Part shown: piece by piece, positions 44,349 through 52,500 of the stretch
How positions within the stretch are numbered: the first letter of the stretch is position 1
Layout: each line of letters opens with the position of its first letter
Assembly: GCF_964340395.1 (NCBI RefSeq)
Contig: NC_135559.1
Location: 21,624,621 to 21,677,120 of the forward strand
Source: Glandiceps talaboti
Taxonomy: Eukaryota > Hemichordata > Enteropneusta > Spengelidae
DNA length: 52,500 nucleotides
Reading direction: 5' to 3'
Made by a program: the position numbers and the translations under genes
The notes under the pieces: model-generated
What the model was told of the DNA's origin: nothing
Database searches by the model: none
The model's input: only the letters and a program-made list of their open reading frames with translations

Positions 44349-44448
44349 TTTCAGGGTATTCCTCCAATTAATTGAGCAACATTACAGCCTACATTGCGTG
44401 AAGAAGGAATACACTATTACTATTTGAAATGCAGCTTCTGTGGCTGTG

Positions 44449-44456
44449 CTTTTATA
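44449..44456 (-). promoter_or_regulatory. Candidate TATA box of the GDPD gene
   Basis: TATAAAAG on the minus strand, about 100 nt upstream of the ATG. If used, transcription would start near 44425 with a ~75-nt 5' UTR. No other promoter element could be supported. Confidence 0.35.
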
Positions 44457-44459
44457 AAT

Positions 44460-44825
44460 TCATTCTAACGTTTACAGTTTTAAGTAGAGAATTAATCGTG
44501 ACTAAAATTCATATCTTTGGCAATAAATAATATTTTATGTTTCGTGAATATATCTGCTATGACGGAAAGCGAACTATCGGCAAACAGTTTCTCATTTGTT
44601 GTTGCATGTGGTAGATTATACAAGATGGTAATGGCAGTGTCTTGGTTATGTAGATATATTTACTCCGTAATTCTGATAGTATATACGTAAACACTGCACT
44701 CTCTACTGTGAGTGTTATTACATCAATGTCTATTGACAGTCTATACTCGTGTTGCAATTGTATAAAGAGTATGTCAGTCGCGTGCTACCATCTAGCTGAC
44801 TGAGGATAACGACACAAACTATGGG
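44460..44825. other. Upstream flank of the GDPD gene, no feature recognised
   Basis: Unique-looking sequence between the candidate promoter and the satellite array. Confidence 0.4.
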
Positions 44826-46756
44826 TATATATATAGGACCGGTCACAATGTTTATATACAGGTCTGGTCACAATGTTTATATATAGGACGAGTCACAATG
44901 TTTATATACAGGACTAGTCACAGTGTTTATATACAGGACTAGTCACAATGTTTATATACAGGACGAGTCACAATGTTTATATACAGGACGAGTCACAATG
45001 TTTATATACAGGACGAGTCACAATGTTTATATACAGGTCTGGTCACAATGTTTATATACAGGTCTGGTCACAATGTTTATATACAGGTCTGGTCACAATG
45101 TTTATATACAGGTCTGGTCACAATGTTTATATACAGGACTAGTCACAATGTTTATATACAGGTCTGGTCACAATGTTTATATACAGGTCTGGTCACAATG
45201 TTTATATACAGGTCTGGTCACAATGTTTATATACAGGACTAGTCACAATGTTTATATACAGGTCTGGTCACAATGTTTATATACAGGTCTGGTCACAATG
45301 TTTATATACAGGTCTGGTCACAGTGTTTATATACAGGACTGGTCACAATGTTTATATACAGGTCTGGTCACAATGTTTATATACAGGTCTGGTCACAATG
45401 TTTATATACAGGTCTGGTCACAATGTTTATATACAGGACTAGTCACAATGTTTATATACAGGTCTGGTCACAGTGTTTATATACAGGTCTGGTCACAATG
45501 TTTATATACAGGACTAGTCACAATGTTTATATACAGGTCTGGTCACAATGTTTATATACAGGTCTGGTCACAATGTTTATATACAGGTCTGGTCACAGTG
45601 TTTATATACAGGTCTGGTCACAATGTTTATATACAGGTCTGGTCACAATGTTTATATACAGGACTAGTCACAATGTTTATATACAGGTCTGGTCACAGTG
45701 TTTATATACAGGTCTGGTCACAATGTTTATATACAGGACTAGTCACAATGTTTATATACAGGTCTGGTCACAGTGTTTATATACAGGTCTGGTCACAATG
45801 TTTATATACAGGTCTGGTCACAGTGTTTATATACAGGTCTGGTCACAATGTTTATATACAGGTCTGGTCACAATGTTTATATACAGGTCTGGTCACAATG
45901 TTTATATACAGGTCTGGTCACAATGTTTATATACAGGTCTGGTCACAATGTTTATATACAGGACTAGTCACAATGTTTATATACAGGTTTGGTCACAATG
46001 TTTATATACAGGTCTGGTCACAATGTGTATATACAGGTCTGGTCACAATGTTTATATACAGGTCTGGTCACAATGTTTATATACAGGACTAGTCACAATG
46101 TTTATATACAGGACGAGTCACAATGTTTATATACAGGTCTGGTCACAATGTTTATATACAGGTCTGGTCACAATGTTTATATACAGGTCTGGTCACAATG
46201 TTTATATACAGGACTAGTCACAATGTTTATATACAGGTCTGGTCACAGTGTTTATATACAGGTCTGGTCACAATGTTTATATACAGGTCTGGTCACAATG
46301 TTTATATACAGGACTAGTCACAATGTTTATATACAGGTCTGGTCACAGTGTTTATATACAGGACTAGTCACAGTGTTTATATACAGGTCTGGTCACAATG
46401 TTTATATACAGGTCTGGTCACAGTGTTTATATACAGGTCTGGTCACAGTGTTTATATACAGGACTAGTCACAATGTTTATATACAGGTCTGGTCACAATG
46501 TTTATATACAGGTCTGGTCACAATGTTTATATACAGGACTAGTCACAATGTTTATATACAGGTCTGGTCACAATGTTTATATACAGGACTAGTCACAATG
46601 TTTATATACAGGTCTGGTCACAGTGTTTATATACAGGTCTAGTCACAATGTTTATATACAGGTCTGGTCACAATGTTTATATACAGGTCTGGTCACAGTG
46701 TTTATATATAGGACTAGTCACAATGTTTATATACAGGTCTGGTCACAATGTTTATA

Positions 46757-47299
46757 TACAGGTCTAGTGTTAATACGTCTAGAAAACTTGATTGTTATGC
46801 TTCATTTAAAAGGGAATTGTCTCTGGAACCTTATTTAACCTCTCTTGATAAACCAATATTCAAACTGATGCTTTGTAGATTTAGAACCTCAACACATAAT
46901 TTGAAAATCGAAACTGGTCGTTGGAATGATACTCCAAGAGTAGAGAGACTTTGTGAAATGTGTAATTTAAACCAAGTAGAGGATGAATTCCACTTTTTAC
47001 TTGTATGCCCATTTTATACTTGTATAAGGTCAAAATATATTGCCAATTACTTTTATAATCCCCCACTGCACCACAAATTTGTATTACTTATGTCATCTCG
47101 AAAGGTTGACACTCTCAGAAAACTTAGTAGATATATATTTTATGCCACTAAACTTAGAAAAGATAATACTAGAATCTCTGAAACTCAAACGGCCTGATGT
47201 TGTCTGGTGATCCGTTCATTTTTGTATATTTAAAGTTTGTATTTTTTGGCCGGTGGCCAACAATACTGAATAAACCATTGATTGATGTACAGGTCTAGT
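46757..47299 (+). mobile_element. 5'-truncated LINE inserted in the satellite, copy 1, with target duplications
   Basis: The 519-bp insert at 46769-47287 encodes a LINE ORF2 C terminus: FKRELSLEPYL, LMLCRFRTSTHNLKIETGRW and a CCHC-like CEMCNLNQVEDEFHFLLVC knuckle, with stop at about 47197. It ends in a ...AATAAACCATTGATTGATG tail. TACAGGTCTAGT lies on both sides (46757-46768, 47288-47299), a 12-bp target duplication made from satellite sequence. This proves insertion into an existing array. Confidence 0.9.
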
Positions 47300-49562
47300 C
47301 ACAGTGTTTATATACAGGACTAGTCACAATGTTTATATACAGGTCTGGTCACAGTGTTTATATACAGGACTAGTCACAATGTTTATATACAGGTCTGGTC
47401 ACAATGTTTATATACAGGACTAGTCACAATGTTTATATACAGGTCTGGTCACAATGTTTATATACAGGTCTGGTCACAATGTTTATATACAGGTCTAGTC
47501 ACAATGTTTATATACAGGTCTGGTCACAATGTTTATATACAGGACTAGTCACAATGTTTATATACAGGTCTAGTCACAATGTTTATATACAGGTCTGGTC
47601 ACAATGTTTATATACAGGTCTAGTCACAATGTTTATATACAGGACTAGTCACAATGTTTATATACAGGTCTGGTCACAATGTTTATATACAGGACTAGTC
47701 ACAATGTTTATATACAGGTCTGGTCACAATGTTTATATACAGGTCTGGTCACAGTGTTTATATACAGGTCTAGTCACAATGTTTATATACAGGTCTGGTC
47801 ACAATGTTTATATACAGGACTAGTCACAATGTTTATATACAGGTCTGGTCACAATGTTTATATACAGGTCTGGTCACAATGTTTATATACAGGTCTGGTC
47901 ACAATGTTTATATACAGGTCTGGTCACAATGTTTATATACAGGACTAGTCACAATGTTTATATACAGGTCTGGTCACAATGTTTATATACAGGTCTGGTC
48001 ACAATGTTTATATACAGGTCTGGTCACAATGTTTATATACAGGACTAGTCACAATGTTTATATACAGGTCTGGTCACAATGTTTATATACAGGTCTGGTC
48101 ACAATGTTTATATACAGGTCTGGTCACAGTGTTTATATACAGGACTGGTCACAATGTTTATATACAGGTCTGGTCACAATGTTTATATACAGGTCTGGTC
48201 ACAATGTTTATATACAGGTCTGGTCACAATGTTTATATACAGGACTAGTCACAATGTTTATATACAGGTCTGGTCACAGTGTTTATATACAGGTCTGGTC
48301 ACAATGTTTATATACAGGACTAGTCACAATGTTTATATACAGGTCTGGTCACAATGTTTATATACAGGTCTGGTCACAATGTTTATATACAGGTCTGGTC
48401 ACAGTGTTTATATACAGGTCTGGTCACAATGTTTATATACAGGTCTGGTCACAATGTTTATATACAGGACTAGTCACAATGTTTATATACAGGTCTGGTC
48501 ACAGTGTTTATATACAGGTCTGGTCACAATGTTTATATACAGGACTAGTCACAATGTTTATATACAGGTCTGGTCACAGTGTTTATATACAGGTCTGGTC
48601 ACAATGTTTATATACAGGTCTGGTCACAGTGTTTATATACAGGTCTGGTCACAATGTTTATATACAGGTCTGGTCACAATGTTTATATACAGGTCTGGTC
48701 ACAATGTTTATATACAGGTCTGGTCACAATGTTTATATACAGGTCTGGTCACAATGTTTATATACAGGACTAGTCACAATGTTTATATACAGGTCTGGTC
48801 ACAATGTTTATATACAGGTCTGGTCACAATGTGTATATACAGGTCTGGTCACAATGTTTATATACAGGTCTGGTCACAATGTTTATATACAGGACTAGTC
48901 ACAATGTTTATATACAGGACGAGTCACAATGTTTATATACAGGTCTGGTCACAATGTTTATATACAGGTCTGGTCACAATGTTTATATACAGGTCTGGTC
49001 ACAATGTTTATATACAGGACTAGTCACAATGTTTATATACAGGTCTGGTCACAGTGTTTATATACAGGTCTGGTCACAATGTTTATATACAGGTCTGGTC
49101 ACAATGTTTATATACAGGACTAGTCACAATGTTTATATACAGGTCTGGTCACAGTGTTTATATACAGGACTAGTCACAGTGTTTATATACAGGTCTGGTC
49201 ACAATGTTTATATACAGGTCTGGTCACAGTGTTTATATACAGGTCTGGTCACAGTGTTTATATACAGGACTAGTCACAATGTTTATATACAGGTCTGGTC
49301 ACAATGTTTATATACAGGTCTGGTCACAATGTTTATATACAGGACTAGTCACAATGTTTATATACAGGTCTGGTCACAATGTTTATATACAGGACCAGTC
49401 ACAATGTTTATATACAGGTCTGGTCACAGTGTTTATATACAGGTCTGGTCACAATGTTTATATACAGGTCTGGTCACAATGTTTATATACAGGACTGGTC
49501 ACAGTGTTTATATATAGGACTAGTCACAATGTTTATATACAGGTCTGGTCACAATGTTTATA

Positions 49563-50105
49563 TACAGGTCTAGTGTTAATACGTCTAGAAAACTTGATTG
49601 TTATGCTTCATTTAAAAGGGAATTGTCTCTGGAACCTTATTTAACCTCTCTTGATAAACCAATATTCAAACTGATGCTTTGTAGATTTAGAACCTCAACA
49701 CATAATTTGAAAATCGAAACTGGTCGTTGGAATGATACTCCAAGAGTAGAGAGACTTTGTGAAATGTGTAATTTAAACCAAGTAGAGGATGAATTCCACT
49801 TTTTACTTGTATGCCCATTTTATACTTGTATAAGGTCAAAATATATTGCCAATTACTTTTATAATCCCCCACTGCACCACAAATTTGTATTACTTATGTC
49901 ATCTCGAAAGGTTGACACTCTCAGAAAACTTAGTAGATATATATTTTATGCCACTAAACTTAGAAAAGATAATACTAGAATCTCTGAAACTCAAACGGCC
50001 TGATGTTGTCTGGTGATCCGTTCATTTTTGTATATTTAAAGTTTGTATTTTTTGGCCGGTGGCCAACAATACTGAATAAACCATTGATTGATGTACAGGT
50101 CTAGT
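49563..50105 (+). mobile_element. Same LINE insertion, duplicated copy 2
   Basis: Identical, as far as I can compare, to 46757-47299, with the same 12-bp flanks and neighbouring satellite variants, 2806 bp further on. It arose by duplication of the array segment, not by a second insertion. Confidence 0.92.
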
Positions 50106-51136
50106 CACAGTGTTTATATACAGGACTAGTCACAATGTTTATATACAGGTCTGGTCACAGTGTTTATATACAGGACTAGTCACAATGTTTATATACAGGT
50201 CTGGTCACAATGTTTATATACAGGACTAGTCACAATGTTTATATACAGGTCTGGTCACAATGTTTATATACAGGTCTGGTCACAATGTTTATATACAGGT
50301 CTAGTCACAATGTTTATATACAGGTCTGGTCACAATGTTTATATACAGGACTAGTCACAATGTTTATATACAGGTCTAGTCACAATGTTTATATACAGGT
50401 CTGGTCACAATGTTTATATACAGGTCTAGTCACAATGTTTATATACAGGACTAGTCACAATGTTTATATACAGGTCTGGTCACAATGTTTATATACAGGA
50501 CTAGTCACAATGTTTATATACAGGTCTGGTCACAATGTTTATATACAGGTCTGGTCACAGTGTTTATATACAGGTCTAGTCACAATGTTTATATACAGGT
50601 CTGGTCACAATGTTTATATACAGGACTAGTCACAATGTTTATATACAGGTCTGGTCACAATGTTTATATACAGGACTAGTCACAATGTTTATATACAGGT
50701 CTGGTCACAGTGTTTATATACAGGTCTAGTCACAATGTTTATATACAGGTCTGGTCACAATGTTTATATACAGGTCTGGTCACAATGTTTATATACAGGA
50801 CTAGTCACAATGTTTATATACAGGTCTGGTCACAGTGTTTATATACAGGTCTGGTCACAGTGTTTATATACAGGTCTGGTCACAATGTTTATATACAGGA
50901 CTAGTCACAATGTTTATATACAGGTCTGGTCACAGTGTTTATATACAGGTCTAGTCACAATGTTTATATACAGGTCTGGTCACAATGTTTATATACAGGT
51001 CTGGTCACAATGTTTATATACAGGTCTGGTCACAATGTTTATATATAGGACTAGTCACAGTGTTTATATACAGGACTAGTCCACGTACCACTTCAATGTC
51101 ATGTTTTGACAAAAAAAGACAAGCTAATGACCTTCA

Positions 51137-51330
51137 TTAAAATAATAAACACAAATTTATAAAGCGCCTGATATCCATCAAAAGATGCCCAATGGCGCTC
51201 CCAGTTCACATGAATGCTTTTTGGAATAGATAAGTTTTGAGTTTGGCTTTGAAGATATCAACAGTAGGTGCGGTGCGAACGTCAAGGGGGGGGGGGGGAA
51301 TGATTCCATAATGTGGGAGATGAGTGTGAG
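51137..51330 (-). mobile_element. L2/CR1-like LINE 3' end
   Basis: On the minus strand, TVDIFKAKLKTYLFQKAF is followed by a stop, then a 3' UTR with GGGAGCGCCATTGGGC and GGCGCTTTATAAATTTG. This is the same C-terminal signature as the element at 850-1620. A G/C homopolymer at 51285-51298 interrupts the upstream coding part. Confidence 0.75.
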
Positions 51331-52500
51331 AATGACCGGTCTCCATATGATTTGAGTCTGGTCATGATTGTTCTAGCTCATCGATTACATATATGGCGAT
51401 TCACGTATATTCCAAATTAATATGCTGGGGCACTCTTTTTTTTTAAAGGTAACCAGGGCGGGCTTTTTTTACGTCAAACATACAAAAACATGAAGTCGTA
51501 AAAGTCTGGCTTGTCAGCAACTCGTCATGTTAGTCATGGTGACAGGCACCTGCCAAAATAGGCGATCCGGTTACAGAAACGTTTGCTAAGTAGTACACAT
51601 GTACATTTGCGTTTCGTAGGTACAGTATCATAGCAACACCATGCAGGATAGGTACATGCATTCGCCATCGTATCCAGCTGTAACCCGTACAATATACTTG
51701 ATACGGAGCCATTTATTTTTAGACAGCCAGTGCTACACAACAACATACCACCGTTACACTCGAGACATCTGGCACTGTATAGTCGAACAAATTAAACTGC
51801 ATGTATGAGGGACCGACATGTCACATGATAATCTATATACGGTTGAGCTACTACATCGCATATACCACACAATTATATCAATAGATTACTAGGCTAACTT
51901 TATACATACCAGGCTGTACCTGCTGGAATCAGAGTGAACAGTCACTCACAGTCAAAAACACAGCTAGTACAAAATAGGTGTAATAGGCTGGACCTGCAGG
52001 CTTTCAAAGCATATGCAGGGTTTGACCTTTCCTTTTAGTTCTTGACATGCGCCGTGGGTAAATTGTAAATTGTAAATTGTATACACATTTGCATATGACT
52101 TCTAGATGCATTTTTGAAATGGCATTTATTGCTCGTCTATTGTATGCAGTGTATGACGTGGTTGTGTGCCCTTGATCGCTTTCAATCACCTGCACGGCAA
52201 GAGCATTCAATGTACTGTGTTGTAGTGTACGTTGTATTCGATCTTTGTGTTTTATCCACAGACACTTGTGAGCTAATATTTTATTCCAGGTATAGTATTT
52301 TCCGGAGCAATCACCGGCGACGGTATTTTTAGAATATCGTAAATATCTAATAAGGGAGTGTCCAGATTTTACTTCTAGGGGGGGAGGCATAATTTTTTCT
52401 CGGGAAAAATGGGGGGGGGGGCTAAACAAAAATGAAAATTGTGAGATCGTGGAATAAACCATGTCGATTATTTAATGCAACATAAATCGACCTGCAATTC
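51331..52500. other. No gene recognised at the right edge
   Basis: Scattered short open frames only (the longest is minus 52462-52004, 152 codons, with no recognisable domain and several G-run-encoded residues). G-rich runs at 52379-52385 and 52412-52421 resemble transposon ends, but I could not pair them. Confidence 0.4.

Larger units (their letters stand above)
44833..51079. repeat. 25-bp satellite array with a 2806-bp higher-order duplication
   Basis: Over 200 units of 25 bp. The consensus begins GGTCTGGTCACAATG and continues TTTATATACA. Variants are GGACTAGTCAC (SpeI site), GGACGAGTCAC, GGTCTAGTCAC and CACAGTG. The variant pattern repeats at an offset of 2806 bp, from about 45.0-47.8 kb to about 47.8-50.65 kb, including the LINE fragments inside. 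The unit lacks stops in some frames, so frames of up to 389 codons arise with a 25-residue period. I regard these as artefacts. Confidence 0.98.

Noticed and set aside
44923-51079. Many open frames of up to 389 codons with MFIYRSGHNVYIQ repeats
   Set aside because: A direct product of the 25-bp satellite. Ends are set by unit variants, and the same peptides appear in overlapping frames.
44833-51079. Possible CRISPR-like array
   Set aside because: Units are contiguous 25-bp monomers with no unique spacers, in clearly eukaryotic DNA.
52004-52462. 152-codon minus frame at the right edge as a gene
   Set aside because: No domain, composition partly from G-runs, no conserved neighbour, and possibly transposon-derived. 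Not enough to call.

Overview
The window is nuclear DNA from an animal with intron-rich, AT-rich, repeat-laden DNA. Split genes have GT/AG introns, the transposable elements are of the kinds common in marine invertebrates (L2/CR1-like LINEs, PIF/Harbinger, hAT, Tc1/mariner and foldback-type elements), and there are very long tetranucleotide arrays. I cannot name the species. A marine invertebrate such as a hemichordate, cephalochordate or lophotrochozoan is my inference. Nothing bacterial or viral is present.

Genes. Three protein-coding genes can be reconstructed in full. Two are tandem paralogues on the + strand (about 94% identical, 250 residues, two exons each): LicD/fukutin-related (FKRP)-type transferases with an N-terminal membrane anchor. 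Copy 1 has exons at 8607-8905 and 17319-17772; copy 2 has exons at 27606-27904 and 31107-31560. The third lies on the - strand (33652-44348). It has 14 exons that join in frame into a 518-residue six-pass membrane glycerophosphodiesterase of the GDPD2/4/5 (GDE2) subfamily. All of its catalytic motifs are present. I found no functional link between the two gene types.

Layout. 1-5.2 kb: LINE fragments and a 42-bp minisatellite. 5.5-8.2 kb: a decayed Tc1/mariner-like transposase, then a complete foldback element whose arms are tandem repeats and which has a 9-bp target duplication. 8.6-17.8 kb: LicD copy 1, its intron swollen to 8.4 kb by insertions, one of which sits inside its splice donor. 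18.5-20.3 kb: a hAT-like element with a Harbinger-like element nested in it. 21.3-26.9 kb: LINE remains, (TATG)n arrays with a duplicated SINE-like/LINE-tail block, and an ATTTGTAATA-type minisatellite. 27.6-31.6 kb: LicD copy 2, whose 3.2-kb intron carries a different set of insertions. 33.4-44.5 kb: the GDPD gene, with simple repeats in most of its larger introns. 44.83-51.08 kb: a 25-bp satellite array containing a 2806-bp higher-order duplication that copied a LINE insertion. 51.1-52.5 kb: a LINE 3' end and unassigned sequence.

The paralogous LicD introns act as natural empty sites for each other. They date several insertions as younger than the gene duplication and resolve their exact ends. 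No tRNA, rRNA or CRISPR was seen.
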